Assembly: GCF_002814095.1 (NCBI RefSeq)
Contig: NZ_CP021914.1
Location: forward strand, 248,001-312,000
Reading direction: 5' to 3'
Origin: Sagittula sp. P11
GTDB taxonomy: Bacteria; Pseudomonadota; Alphaproteobacteria; Rhodobacterales; Rhodobacteraceae
DNA: 64,000 bases
The notes beneath the pieces were generated by a model, which had not been told where the DNA came from, searched no databases, and saw nothing but the letters and a program-made list of their open reading frames with translations. Every line of letters begins with the position of its first letter. Position 1 is the stretch's first letter. This document shows, piece by piece, positions 25,497-34,666 of this stretch. A program made the position numbers and the translations under genes.

Positions 25497-26170
25497 CCGG
25501 CTGGGCCGAATACACCCTTGCGCTCGCACTTTTTGCGGCCAGCCATTTCGTGCCGCGCCTCGGCGGCCTGCGAGAGAGGCTGATCGGCGCGGTGGGACGC
25601 CGGGTCTATTTCGCTGCCTATGGCGTGATCTCGCTGGCCCTGCTGGTCTGGGTGATCGCTGCCGCCGGGCGCGCCCCCTATGTGGAGCTTTGGCCGCAAT
25701 TGCCATGGACGCGCTGGGTTCCGAACCTCGCGATGCCTGTGGCTCTGGTGGTTGTCGCTTGCGGTATCGGTGCGGCGCAACCCTTTACCCTTGGCGGGGG
25801 CAAGACATTCGATCCCGCGCAGCCCGGCTTTGCAGCCGTCTCGCGCCATCCGCTGTTCCTTGCGCTGGCGCTGTGGGCCGGGGCGCACCTGTTTCCGAAC
25901 GGGGATCTTGCCCATGTCATTCTCTTCGGCAGCTTCGCCGCCATGGCACTGGCCGCCATCTTGGCCTTCGATGCAAAGGCGCGGCGCGCGGCTCGGGCGG
26001 ATATCTTCGCGCACACGGCGCTCCTGTCGCTGAAACCCATGACCTGCTCGGCGTGGCGACGCGCCAACCTGCGCCGCGTGCTTATCCGCAGCGCGATGGG
26101 CTTGTTGGTGTGGGTGGCCTTGCTCCACTTGCACGGGCTCGTGATCGGCGTTTCGCCCTTTCCTGTCTGA
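25493..26170 (+). CDS. nnrU: NnrU family membrane protein
   Basis: 225 residues with about six hydrophobic segments. The start LFAASHFVPRLGGLRERL and the central SRHPLFLALALWAGAHLFPNGDLAHVILFGSFAAMAL are NnrU features; the family was found next to nor and nir genes and is needed for normal denitrification, perhaps through heme or electron supply. The ATG overlaps the previous stop. Last gene of the norCBQD transcript before NnrR box 3. Confidence 0.85.
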   Translation: MTGWAEYTLALALFAASHFVPRLGGLRERLIGAVGRRVYFAAYGVISLALLVWVIAAAGRAPYVELWPQLPWTRWVPNLAMPVALVVVACGIGAAQPFTLGGGKTFDPAQPGFAAVSRHPLFLALALWAGAHLFPNGDLAHVILFGSFAAMALAAILAFDAKARRAARADIFAHTALLSLKPMTCSAWRRANLRRVLIRSAMGLLVWVALLHLHGLVIGVSPFPV

Positions 26171-26173
26171 AGC

Positions 26174-26187
26174 TTGATCCTGCGCAA
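26174..26187. promoter_or_regulatory. Fnr/Dnr-type box 3
   Basis: TTGATCCTGCGCAA, 34 nt before the hemN ATG. The left half TTGAT is Fnr-like and the right half CGCAA NnrR-like, so hemN may respond to low oxygen, NO or both. Confidence 0.5.
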
Positions 26188-26221
26188 AGTCGTGCCGCCG
26201 GAAAAGGCGCATATCGGCCGC

Positions 26222-27577
26222 ATGAAACACCTAGACCGCCTCAGATCCCTTGGCCTGTTCGACAGCCGGGTGCCCCGCTACACCTCATATCCCACAGCGC
26301 CGGTCTTTGCGCCCGGCGTAGGCTCCGCCGACCAAACCCGCGCGCTGGCCGCACTGGACCCGGCCCAGCCGGTGTCCGTCTATCTGCACATTCCGTTCTG
26401 CGAACGCCTGTGCTGGTTCTGTGCCTGCCGCACGCAGGGGACGAAGACCCTGTCCCCGGTGGAAAGCTACCTCGGCACGCTGGAACAGGAACTTGCGCTG
26501 CTCAGGGACATCCTGCCCAAGGGTCTGCGCATGGGGCGGATGCATTGGGGTGGCGGCACGCCGACGATCCTGCCGCCCGAGATGATCCACCGTCTGGCGC
26601 AGGCGGTCCGAGCGGTGATCCCGGCCACCGAGGATTGCGAATTCTCGGTCGAGATCGACCCGACCATGGTCGACCGCCCGAAGATCGCGGCACTGGCTGC
26701 CGAGGGCATGAACCGCGCCAGCATCGGCATTCAGGACTTTGACCCTATGGTGCAGGCCGCCATTGGGCGGGAACAACCCTTTGACATCACGCAGGCCTGC
26801 GTTGACGACCTGCGCGCGGCGGGCATTCGCTCGCTGAACGCCGACCTTGTCTATGGTCTGCCGCACCAGACCACCGAACGGCTGGATGATACGGTGTCCA
26901 AGGTGCTGGAGCTGGCACCCGACCGCGTTGCACTGTTCGGCTATGCGCATGTGCCCTGGGTGTCCAAGCGGCAAAAGCTGATCCCCGAAGACGCCCTGCC
27001 GGCCGAAGAGGCGCGCCACGCGCTGGCGACGCTTGCCGCCGCACGGTTCAACAGCGCCGGGATGACCGCCATCGGGATCGACCATTTCGCCCGCACGGGT
27101 GATGGGCTCGCCCGCGCCGCTGCCACCGGGCATCTGCGGCGCAATTTCCAGGGCTATGTCGACGATACCTGCCCGACGCTGATCGGTCTTGGCGCTTCGT
27201 CGATCTCGCGCCTGCCCACAGGTTACGTCCAGAACGCACCCGCCACCGCCGCCTATGTCCAGCGGATCGAGGCCGGGCAGCTGGCCGGTGTGCGCGGCCA
27301 CCTGATGACCGCGGACGACCTGCTGCGCGCCCGCGCGATCGAGATGCTGATGTGCGAGTTCCGGCTGGACCGCGCGGCGCTGCGGGACGCCTTTGGCGGA
27401 CAGACCGCAACGCTGGATGCAGAGATCGCTCTGCTGAGCGGGCGGTTCGGCGATCTGGTGGTGGTGACGGAGGATGCACTGACCATCGCGCCCGAGGGCC
27501 GTGCGCTGACGCGGATCATCGCCAGCGCCTTCGATGCGCATGTCCCCGATGGCATCCGCTACAGTCAGGCGTCGTAA
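26222..27577 (+). CDS. hemN: Oxygen-independent coproporphyrinogen III oxidase
   Basis: 451 residues, radical SAM. The iron-sulfur ligands are Cys60, Cys64 and Cys67 (CERLCWFC), preceded by YTSYPTAPVF and YLHIPF as in true HemN, with GGGTPT for SAM binding. It decarboxylates coproporphyrinogen III without oxygen, supplying heme for NorB, NorC and NnrS under anoxia. The ATG at 26222 is chosen; the longer reading overlaps the regulatory box. It converges on nirV with a seven-base gap. Confidence 0.93.
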   Translation: MKHLDRLRSLGLFDSRVPRYTSYPTAPVFAPGVGSADQTRALAALDPAQPVSVYLHIPFCERLCWFCACRTQGTKTLSPVESYLGTLEQELALLRDILPKGLRMGRMHWGGGTPTILPPEMIHRLAQAVRAVIPATEDCEFSVEIDPTMVDRPKIAALAAEGMNRASIGIQDFDPMVQAAIGREQPFDITQACVDDLRAAGIRSLNADLVYGLPHQTTERLDDTVSKVLELAPDRVALFGYAHVPWVSKRQKLIPEDALPAEEARHALATLAAARFNSAGMTAIGIDHFARTGDGLARAAATGHLRRNFQGYVDDTCPTLIGLGASSISRLPTGYVQNAPATAAYVQRIEAGQLAGVRGHLMTADDLLRARAIEMLMCEFRLDRAALRDAFGGQTATLDAEIALLSGRFGDLVVVTEDALTIAPEGRALTRIIASAFDAHVPDGIRYSQAS

Positions 27578-27584
27578 GCGGGGG

Positions 27585-28373
27585 TCATTTCCCCCGCACC
27601 AGCCTGAAGCCAAGGTGATCCGGCGGCAGCCCCACGGCGCAGCCGCCGACACTAGCATCGCGGACAAAATCGATCACTGCAGCGCGGTGCACGCCTCCGG
27701 CGATGCGCACACCGCAATAGGGTTCCGTCTCTGCCACGGTGCCATCCGCCGCCAATTCGCCGTTCTGCATGCAGCCATCTGTCCATTCCCAGACATTGCC
27801 TGACACATCCGCCAAACCGTTGGAGTTCAGGCCGAACTCACCGGCGGCATATAGTGTCGGGTCGGCATCCCGACGCAGGGTCGCGCCGTTTTCATAGCTC
27901 GCCAGCATCTGCGCGCCCGGATCGGCAACCGCGTAATCCGGTCCGCTGTCGCCGTAGCGTTCCGCTGCAGCCAGCTGCCATTCGACGTCGGAGGGCAAGC
28001 GCCAGTCCGCACCGGTCCGCTTGGCATACCAGCGGGCAAAGGCGGTGGCGTCCTTCCAGCTGACCCCGGTCTGCGGGGCGTCAGGCGGCACGGTGCGGAC
28101 CCGGTCACATGCCTCGTCTGCCACACAGGCGGCGTATTGCGCCCCGCTCACCTGGTATTTCATGATGTCAAAGCCCTGCACGGTCATCGGCACCGGCCGC
28201 GGCGTACGCGTCTTTCCAGACCGAGAGAAATTCCCCAACGGGCGAAACGCGATCCCACCTGTGGCCACATGCACCATTTCCGGTGGATCGAAGGGCGGAT
28301 CTGCCTGCTGTCGCGCTGCGATCCCCGAAACGAACGCGACGCCGACCGCCGCCATGGCAACAACGATTTTCAT
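27585..28373 (-). CDS. nirV: NirV, formylglycine-generating-enzyme-like protein
   Basis: 262 residues. N-terminal signal-like segment, then an SUMF1/FGE fold with GVSWKDATAFARWYAKRTGADWRLPSDVEWQLAA and GLADVSGNVWEWTDGC, ending PDHLGFRLVRGK. NirV is found downstream of nirK in Rhodobacter-type denitrifiers; its role is unclear. It lies 71 nt after nirK on the same strand and follows GGAGGAACC. Extra cysteine pairs (C...C around ACVADEAC) suggest a periplasmic disulfide. Confidence 0.87.
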   Translation of the reverse strand: MKIVVAMAAVGVAFVSGIAARQQADPPFDPPEMVHVATGGIAFRPLGNFSRSGKTRTPRPVPMTVQGFDIMKYQVSGAQYAACVADEACDRVRTVPPDAPQTGVSWKDATAFARWYAKRTGADWRLPSDVEWQLAAAERYGDSGPDYAVADPGAQMLASYENGATLRRDADPTLYAAGEFGLNSNGLADVSGNVWEWTDGCMQNGELAADGTVAETEPYCGVRIAGGVHRAAVIDFVRDASVGGCAVGLPPDHLGFRLVRGK

Positions 28374-28444
28374 CGGTTCCTCCGATCAAATGAAAGAGGC
28401 GGTCACATCCTGCGACCGCCCCCTGTCTTTCCTTTTTGGCTGCA

Positions 28445-29566
28445 TCAGATCGCGTTCAGATCACTTGGGGCAAGGACCTGTTCCATCAGGTCGTTGTTCC
28501 AGTCGCCCTCGACCTTCACATGTGCGGTTGCGCCAAGGTTCACCGCCTCGATCAGGTTGTGGTTCACGTAGGCATAGACCCCCGGTTGCAGGAAGGTATA
28601 CAGCGCCGCGCCCGCCGAACCGCCCCGGATGAACCAGGTTTCCATGTCGCGGTCGGGGACGTTGTTGAACTTGCCGTGCTCCCAAACCAGGTCGCCGTGC
28701 CCGCCGATCAGGTGCGGACGGGTGTCGCGGTTGGCCTGGCTGTGGACGAACAGCACCCGCTCACCGACATTGGCGGTCATCGCGTTGTCGCCGGTCAGCG
28801 CGCCGACCTTGCCGTTGAAGACAACGTGGGTCGGGATCAGCCCGTTCATCACCTCGAGCGTGTCGGCATAGCTTTCGCCAACATCGGCGTAGCGCTTGTA
28901 ATCGCCGTTCTCGTCCTTGGGAATGTAGAACTCGTTCTCGCCGATATAGTAGATGCGGTCGTAGCTGACCGGGTTGCCCTCGTGGTCTTTCAGCCCGTCA
29001 CGCGGCAGCACCATGATCGTCCCCGCCATGCCCGAAGCGACGTGCCACGGGATCATGGGGCCGCCCGGTGCGCAGTGATAGACAAAGGTGCCCGGACGCG
29101 TTGCCTTGAACCGCAGGATGGTCTTTTCGCCCGGGTTCACATGAGTCAGCGCGCCACCACCCAAGGCCCCTGTCGCGGCGTGGAAATCGATGTTGTGCGG
29201 CAGCATGTTGTCTTCGGGGTTGATCAGGGTCAGCTCGACGTAGTCCCCTTCGTGCACCACCATCATCGGACCCGGGATCGACCCGTCAAAGGTCATGCCC
29301 TGCAGATAGGCCCCGTCATCGACCTCGATCTCCTTTTCGGCGATCTTCATCTCGAATTCGACGATGCGGGGTGCGCCGGGCGCAACCTGTTCGTGGTCGT
29401 GCACGAAGGGCGGCGCGATCAGCTTGCGCTTGATGCGGGTGAGGCTCGACAGGTCCGCAGGGGCCGCAAGCGGGGCCGCCACAGTCTCTGCATGCGCAGC
29501 CTTGGCCAGGATCGGAAGCGAGGCAACCCCGGCTGCGCCCATCAATGCGGCTCTTCTCGTAAGCAT
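28445..29566 (-). CDS. nirK: Copper-containing nitrite reductase
   Basis: 373 residues. A Tat-like signal (LTRRAALMG) ends AHAE near residue 26. Two cupredoxin domains. Type 1 copper: His124, Cys165, His175, Met180. Type 2 copper: His129 and His164, with the third His from the second domain; catalytic Asp127. The [12 protein letters not shown] segment is of the Rhodobacter class I type. It reduces nitrite to NO in the periplasm, accepting electrons from pseudoazurin. GAAGGA lies ten bases before the ATG. Box 4 lies 67 nt upstream. Confidence 0.96.
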   Translation of the reverse strand: MLTRRAALMGAAGVASLPILAKAAHAETVAAPLAAPADLSSLTRIKRKLIAPPFVHDHEQVAPGAPRIVEFEMKIAEKEIEVDDGAYLQGMTFDGSIPGPMMVVHEGDYVELTLINPEDNMLPHNIDFHAATGALGGGALTHVNPGEKTILRFKATRPGTFVYHCAPGGPMIPWHVASGMAGTIMVLPRDGLKDHEGNPVSYDRIYYIGENEFYIPKDENGDYKRYADVGESYADTLEVMNGLIPTHVVFNGKVGALTGDNAMTANVGERVLFVHSQANRDTRPHLIGGHGDLVWEHGKFNNVPDRDMETWFIRGGSAGAALYTFLQPGVYAYVNHNLIEAVNLGATAHVKVEGDWNNDLMEQVLAPSDLNAI

Positions 29567-29632
29567 TTTCTCATTCCTTCTCGGTATGTCTGCGCGTTGA
29601 GAAGAGTTTATCCGGAGGCGCGGCGCGGAACG

Positions 29633-29646
29633 TTGCGGAAATGCAA
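29633..29646. promoter_or_regulatory. NnrR/Dnr-type box 4
   Basis: TTGCGGAAATGCAA, 67 nt upstream of the nirK start, fitting TTGCG-N4-NGCAA. Position and match support NO-dependent nirK activation by the regulator at 19.6 kb. Confidence 0.6.
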
Positions 29647-29789
29647 GTTCCCGGCGACTTGGTACGCATTTGACGGGCTCGAGGGGGGAATGCCGGCAGG
29701 GTGACCTACAAGAAGCATCGCTCCCCGGGTTGCACGAGAACATTCCCTTCCGGTTGCCGATGTCGGGCCCCTATGAGGTCGACCTTATC

Positions 29790-30345
29790 GAGCAGATGGA
29801 GACGATCTTTGGTCAGGACCTCGACGGCCGTCGACGCTGCATCCGTTACGGCAGCACTATCTTGCAGGGCGCTGGTGGGAACGGAGCGGATCGCGCTCCT
29901 GCCAGTCGGTGCGAATATGTGGCCAACCCCAAGCGGTGCCCAGATCAAGGTGCCGACCGCGTCGAGGTAGTGACAGTACGGACCCCCAAGCTCAATCTGT
30001 GCCCCGAAGACATCCGCACCGACCAGCCTTGCCCATCCAGCCGCCCCACCGCGCAGATCTCGCCCACGTTCATTGCATCGCGCAGTCCTTTGCGGTGCAA
30101 GCGCCGCAACAGGCTGTTTGTTCCACATCCTTGCGCAACCTCGTTTAGCGTCAATGCCATGCAGGGTCGCCCGAGACGCACGGCGGTATCATCCATCGTC
30201 ACACTGTCGAGTCCGACCATGGATTGTGCCGCCTCGATTTCGACTGGTCACCCCGCACGGCCGCATTGGCATGGGCGGCAAACAGCGGCTGGACAATCAG
30301 ATCGAATGAACCTTCAGTCGCGTGGTACATTTCGCGTGCCATCGA
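29790..30345 (-). pseudogene. nosX: nosX relic (ApbE/FAD:protein FMN transferase family)
   Basis: Three minus-strand frames in series match NosX/ApbE. The first (from 30342) reads REMYHATEGSFDLIVQPLF. The second (30220 to about 30010) reads LGRPCMALTLNEVAQGCGTN and GLRDAMNVGEICAVGRLDG. The third (about 30017 to 29810) reads GHIFAPTGRSAI and DAASTAVEVL. At least two frameshifts and loss of the N-terminal part make it non-functional. Intact NosX donates FMN to NosR for nitrous oxide reductase. Its presence beside nirK suggests that a nos cluster once stood here. Confidence 0.75.
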
Positions 30346-30395
30346 CAGTGGTCTATGTCCCGTTTTTCTTCCAGTTTCAGGGAGCCATGCAACTG

Positions 30396-31610
30396 TCAGC
30401 GTCCGGTGATCCCCGGGAAGGCGACCAGCAGACCAACCGCCAGGACTTGCAGTGCAATGAAGGGGAGCAACGATCGAAAGATCTCGCCCAGCGATATGTC
30501 CGGCGGCGCGACCGACTTCAGGTAGAAGGCCGCCGGGCCGAAGGGCGGCGACAGGAAACTGACCTGCATGTTCATGGCGAAGAGCACGCCGAACCACACC
30601 GGGTCGAGGCCGAGCGTCTTGATGATCGGCACGAAGATCGGCATCGTCAGAAGCGCGATCCCCACCCAGTCGAGGAAGGCCCCCAGCACAAAGAGGATCG
30701 CCATCATCACCAGCACGATGACCGTCGGATTGTCGGAAATACCCGTCATCAGCTCCGAGATGAAGCGGATCCCCCCCATCAGGTTGTAGACCCCCACGAG
30801 CGCCGTGGCGCCGATGCCGATCCAGACGATCATGCCGACGGTGGCCAGCGTTTGCATCGCGCTGTCGCGCAGCATGGCAAACGAGAACTCACCCCGCAGG
30901 ACTGTCGACAGCAGCACGCCGCCGACGCCCACGGCAGAGGCTTCGGTCACCGAGGCGATCCCGGCATAGATCGAACCCAGCACGAAGAAGACGACCAGCA
31001 GCGGCAGGATCAGCCCTTTGAGCAGCTTGATCTTTTCCGCACTCGGGATCGGCACGGGATCGGGCGGCGGCGCGATGTTCGGTCTGCTGTAGGACAGCAC
31101 GAGAATATAGATCACGTAGAACATCGCCAGCATGAAGCCGGGGATGAAGGCCGCGGTGAAGAGGTCCCCGATCGAGACGTTGGCCGTCAGACCGTAGATG
31201 ATCAGCACGATGGACGGCGGCACCATCGTGCCCAACGAGCCGCCCGCGCAGACCACGCCGATGGCGAGCTTGCGGTCATAGCCCTGCCGCAGCATCTGAG
31301 GCAGCGCGATCATGCCCAGCAGGACGATTTCGCCACCGATGATCCCGGACATCGCGGCCAGTACCACTGCGACAAAGATCGTCTGAACCGCCACCCCGCC
31401 GCGCAACCGGCCGCCGATCAGCTTCATCGCGTCGAACAGGTCCCGCGCGATGCCGGATCGGTCCAGCAGCGCGGCCATGAGCACGAACATGGGCACCGAG
31501 ACAAAGACGAAACTCTCGACAAAGGTGTAGATCCGCGAGGTGATGATCGGCACCGCCATGGTGCCATACCCCAGGAGGGCAAAGACCAGCGCGACCAGCA
31601 GCGTGACACA
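30396..31610 (-). pseudogene. dctM: TRAP large permease (dctM) lacking its N terminus
   Basis: The reading frame from about 31610 down encodes nearly all of a DctM protein: VTLLVALVFALLGYGTMAVP, ESFVFVSVPMFVLMAALLDRSGIA, GGSLGTMVPPSIVLIIYGL and a C-terminal hydrophobic stretch. The first 20 or so residues of the family are missing and the frame runs upstream into the opposite frame of an SDR gene without a proper start; the nearest candidate is TTG 31637. No dctP or dctQ is present. The C terminus (AFPGITGR) is also short and abuts the nosX relic. Probably a deletion product. Confidence 0.72.
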
Positions 31611-32196
31611 TGTCGGTGACCATGTAGCCCGGGCCAATGGCGTTAGACTGGATGCCCAATTCGCCCCACTCCGCCGCCATCGCCTTGATCAGCATCTTGA
31701 TGCCGCCCTTGGCGACCGTGTAGGGCGCCACCGTTGCGCGGGCCAGTTCCGAGGTGAGCGAGCCGATGTTGATCACCTTGCCCCTGCCCCGCTTGGCCAT
31801 GCGTTTCGCGGCCTCGCGCCCGACGACGAAGGCAGCGGTCAGATTGATGTCGAGGACGCGGCGCCAATCGGCGGTCTCGAGTTCCAGCATCGGCTTTCGG
31901 AACTGGATGCCGGCGTTGTTGACGAGGATGTCGACGTCGATGCCCTCCGCATCCAGCGTCTCGAAGGCCGCGACGATCGCCGCCTCATCCGCCACGTCGA
32001 AGGCCGCTGTCAGCACGTCGTAGCCCTGATCGCGCATCGCCTGCGCGGCGGCCTCAAGCCGTTCTTGGTTGACGCCATTCAGGACAATGCGCGCCCCGGC
32101 TTGCGCGAGGCCCTCGGCAAAGGCGCGGCCCAGACCACGCGAAGAGCCGGTGATGAGGGCGGTCTTGCCGGTCAGATCGAACAGGGGATGGCTCAT
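31276..32196 (-). pseudogene. SDR (gluconate 5-dehydrogenase-like) truncated and run into dctM
   Basis: Residues 1-196 are a classical SDR: TGSSRGLG near residue 15, NNAGIQ, Ser in NIGSLTSE, Tyr/Lys in YTVAKGG, then IQSNAIGPGYMVTDM. Similarity stops at 31609; the remaining 110 codons are simply the wrong frame of dctM. A full gluconate 5-dehydrogenase is about 255 residues, so the substrate-lid end is gone. GGAGG precedes the ATG, which overlaps the upstream enolase-type gene by ATGA. It would have oxidised a sugar acid in the same pathway. Confidence 0.75.
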
Positions 32197-33389
32197 GAAA
32201 CCTCCGAAATGCGTGTTGTCAGATCGCTGCGGTCAAAGAATTCCGGGCGCAGCTCGGTGCCCAGGCCGGGGCCGTCCATCGGGTAGACGTAGCCCCCCTC
32301 GATGCGCGGCACCTCGGTCACCAGTTCGCGATACCAGCCGTTGTAGAAGGCGCGAACCGATTCCTGGATGAGCGTGTTGGGCTGGCTGAAGGACATGTGG
32401 ATCGCGGCGGCAAAGCCCACGGGGCCGATGCAGTCATGCGGCGCAAAGGGGCGGTGGTAGGTGTCGGCCATGGCGGCGATCTTGCGCCCCTCGGTCAGGC
32501 CGCCGGTCCAGCACAGGTCCGCCATGACCACATGCGCGGCGTCCCGGTCGAGGAATTCCTTGTAGGCAAAGCGCGAGCCCAGCGTTTCCGACGCGCAGGT
32601 CCAGACCGAGGTCGATGCCGCGAATTCCGCCAGCGCCTGCGCGTTGTTCATGCGGATCGGGTCCTCGTACCAGCGCGGTTGGTAGTCCTCCAGCACGCGC
32701 GCGATGTCCTTGGCCACGGGCAGGTTCCACAGGCAATGCAGCTCGACCATGATTTCCATCCGGTCGCCAACAGCCTTGCGGATCTGTTCGAAGGGCTTCA
32801 CCGCCGTCTTCATCTGGTCCGCGGTGATGAACATGCCCTTGTTCTCGATCGCGGGCGGATCGAAGGGCCAGATCTTCATCGCGGTGATGCCCTTGTCCAG
32901 CAGGTCCTCGGCCAGCGCACCCGCATCGGTCATGAAGGCGTCGAGGTCCTCGTACTGGCCCTCGTCCCGGTTCCATGTGTCGACCGGCTTGATCTTGTTG
33001 GTGCGCACATAGCGGGTGCCCGCGCAGGTGTTGTAGACGCGGATCCGCTCCCACGACTGTCCGCCGAGCATCACATGCACCGGCTGGCCGGCCACTTTTC
33101 CAAAGATGTCCCACAGCGCGATGTCGATGGCCGAGGCGGCGCGATATTCGACGCCCGTGCTGGCCTGCGCATTGGGCAGGCTGACCATTTCCTTGTGCAG
33201 CGCCTCGATGTTCAGAGGGTTCTGCCCCAACAGCCGCACGGCAAGCGTGTTGTGGATGTGCGCCTCGCAGGCTTCGGCCCCGTAGAAGGTTTCGCCAAGC
33301 CCGGTAATCCCGGCATCGGTTTCCACGTGGACCCAAAGCACGTTGGCGAATTCCTCCGCACGATAGGTACGAATGGCGGTGATCTTCAC
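32193..33389 (-). CDS. Mandelate racemase/enolase-superfamily sugar-acid dehydratase
   Basis: 398 residues. N-terminal capping domain and C-terminal barrel with the lysine strand MKIWPFD, metal ligands in MVELHCLWNLP, RWYEDPIRM and ASETLGS, and the His segment FAPHDCIGPVG. The family dehydrates aldonic and aldaric acids or racemises related acids. Position before an SDR of gluconate-dehydrogenase type and a TRAP permease fits sugar-acid catabolism. GTG 33389 is chosen for homology and GGGAGGA upstream. It probably belongs to the regulon of the divergent GntR protein. Confidence 0.85.
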   Translation of the reverse strand: MKITAIRTYRAEEFANVLWVHVETDAGITGLGETFYGAEACEAHIHNTLAVRLLGQNPLNIEALHKEMVSLPNAQASTGVEYRAASAIDIALWDIFGKVAGQPVHVMLGGQSWERIRVYNTCAGTRYVRTNKIKPVDTWNRDEGQYEDLDAFMTDAGALAEDLLDKGITAMKIWPFDPPAIENKGMFITADQMKTAVKPFEQIRKAVGDRMEIMVELHCLWNLPVAKDIARVLEDYQPRWYEDPIRMNNAQALAEFAASTSVWTCASETLGSRFAYKEFLDRDAAHVVMADLCWTGGLTEGRKIAAMADTYHRPFAPHDCIGPVGFAAAIHMSFSQPNTLIQESVRAFYNGWYRELVTEVPRIEGGYVYPMDGPGLGTELRPEFFDRSDLTTRISEVS

Positions 33390-33494
33390 GTCAGATGTCC
33401 TCCCTGCGCGTCCGGTCAGGCCGGTAGCGTTCGTCACGGCAATGCCTATCTGTCGCGTTGGCAGGTGGCTACATTTCGTGACAATTTCCGATAG

Positions 33495-33507
33495 ATTGTC
33501 AGACAAT
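33495..33507. promoter_or_regulatory. GntR/FCD-type operator candidate
   Basis: ATTGTCAGACAAT, a perfect 13-nt palindrome in the divergent region between the enolase-type gene (106 nt away) and the GntR gene (84 nt away). Its form TTGTC-N-GACAA is typical of FCD-type GntR operators. Confidence 0.6.
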
Positions 33508-33590
33508 ATGGTTGCAGAATCCACTTAGAAGCCGGATTTCGCCCTTCACTGGCGGGAATCACCGCAACCAACGCCGAAGGGAGGCACCGC

Positions 33591-34301
33591 ATGACAAATC
33601 CCATATCCGGCGAGCCCGGGCTGGCCGAAATGGCCATGAAGCGCATTCGTGACCTGATCCGCGCGCAGGGCCTGCGCCCCGGCGACGCGCTGCCGTCAGA
33701 GGCCGCTCTTGCGGAACACCTGGGCGTGTCCCGACCCGTGACGCGCGAAGCGCTGCGCGGCCTTGCCACGCTGCGGATTCTCGATATCGGCGGGTCGCGC
33801 AAGGCGCGCGTGGCCTTGCCAGATGCCTCGGCCCTGAGCCTCGTTCTCGACCACGCGACCTATAGCCGGGGATTGAGCATTCAGCAGGTGCTGGACGTGC
33901 GCAGGACGCTGGAGATGCGCACCGTTGGCCTGGCTGCGATGCGGCGCAGCGACGCCGAGGCGACAGAGCTGCTGGACATCACCACCCGCATGTTTGCCGC
34001 CCTCGAGGGGGGGCATACGGACCTCATGGAACTGGACATCCGCTTTCATTCCCTGATTGCAAAGGCTTCGGGCAATCATCTCTATTCCATGCTCGTCGAC
34101 AGTTTCTGGATCATCACGCGGCAGACCTGGGCCATCGGATGGCGTTCGCGTGCAACGCACCAGAACCGCCGCGACAACATCAAATGCCATGAACGGATCG
34201 CGACCGCGATCATGGCGCAGGATGCCAGCCGCGCCGAAGCCGCCATGTCCGAACACTTCGACAGTGCTGTCAGCGTGCTGCTGCGTGCTGGCGTGACCTG
34301 A
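33591..34301 (+). CDS. GntR-family (FCD) transcriptional regulator
   Basis: 236 residues. Winged HTH with LPSEAALAEHLGVSRPVTREALRGLA, then an FCD domain with metal-ligand pattern LDIRFHSLIA and MSEHFDSAVS. It is divergent from the enolase-type/SDR genes and very likely represses them through the palindrome at 33495. GAAGGGAGG precedes the ATG. The effector is probably a sugar acid, by family habit. Confidence 0.88.
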   Translation: MTNPISGEPGLAEMAMKRIRDLIRAQGLRPGDALPSEAALAEHLGVSRPVTREALRGLATLRILDIGGSRKARVALPDASALSLVLDHATYSRGLSIQQVLDVRRTLEMRTVGLAAMRRSDAEATELLDITTRMFAALEGGHTDLMELDIRFHSLIAKASGNHLYSMLVDSFWIITRQTWAIGWRSRATHQNRRDNIKCHERIATAIMAQDASRAEAAMSEHFDSAVSVLLRAGVT

Positions 34302-34338
34302 AGGGCGCGTTCAAGTCGATCTTGGGATTAGGTTGCTT

Positions 34339-34500
34339 CTAAAGATTCGGGTTTGTCACCAAAAACTGAGCAACCTGCCAACCTTGTCGCCGAGCAGCAT
34401 CGAGATAGCCAAGCTCCGCTCTGGTTGATAGCGGTGGTTCGGTTTCTCTGAACAGTTTCCCGGCATTTTCTAAGTGGTTTTCTGCCTTGTTTAGGCCGCC
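34339..34500 (-). other. Short protein-like remnant of unknown origin
   Basis: In the 365-nt gap between the GntR gene and tctA, a start-less minus-strand frame of about 54 codons reads like real protein (KAENHLENAGKLF, LSTRAELGYLDAARRQGW) and ends at a proper stop at 34339. Upstream the frame is closed by a stop, and another frame reads GYFNRPRPEAVAA. It looks like the end of a decayed gene. I do not recognise the family. Confidence 0.35.
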
Positions 34501-34666
34501 ACCGCTTCAGGCCTCGGCCGGTTGAAGTAGCCTGATCGGGTGTTTTCCCGTCGGTGATGAATGCGACCAACGAGAAAGGCTAAAGACAGATCACCGCGAA
34601 ACCCTTTCCGCAACGATCGTGTACCCGGGCGAAGAAGAGAGGCAACGTCCCCTCCGCCCGGATGCC

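Noticed and set aside
29670-31619. Plus-strand open frame of 649 codons across the nosX relic and dctM
   Set aside because: Most of it is antisense to the recognisable dctM and is a low-complexity His/Asp/Arg/Gln-rich chain without motifs; the plus-strand start region has no convincing signal.
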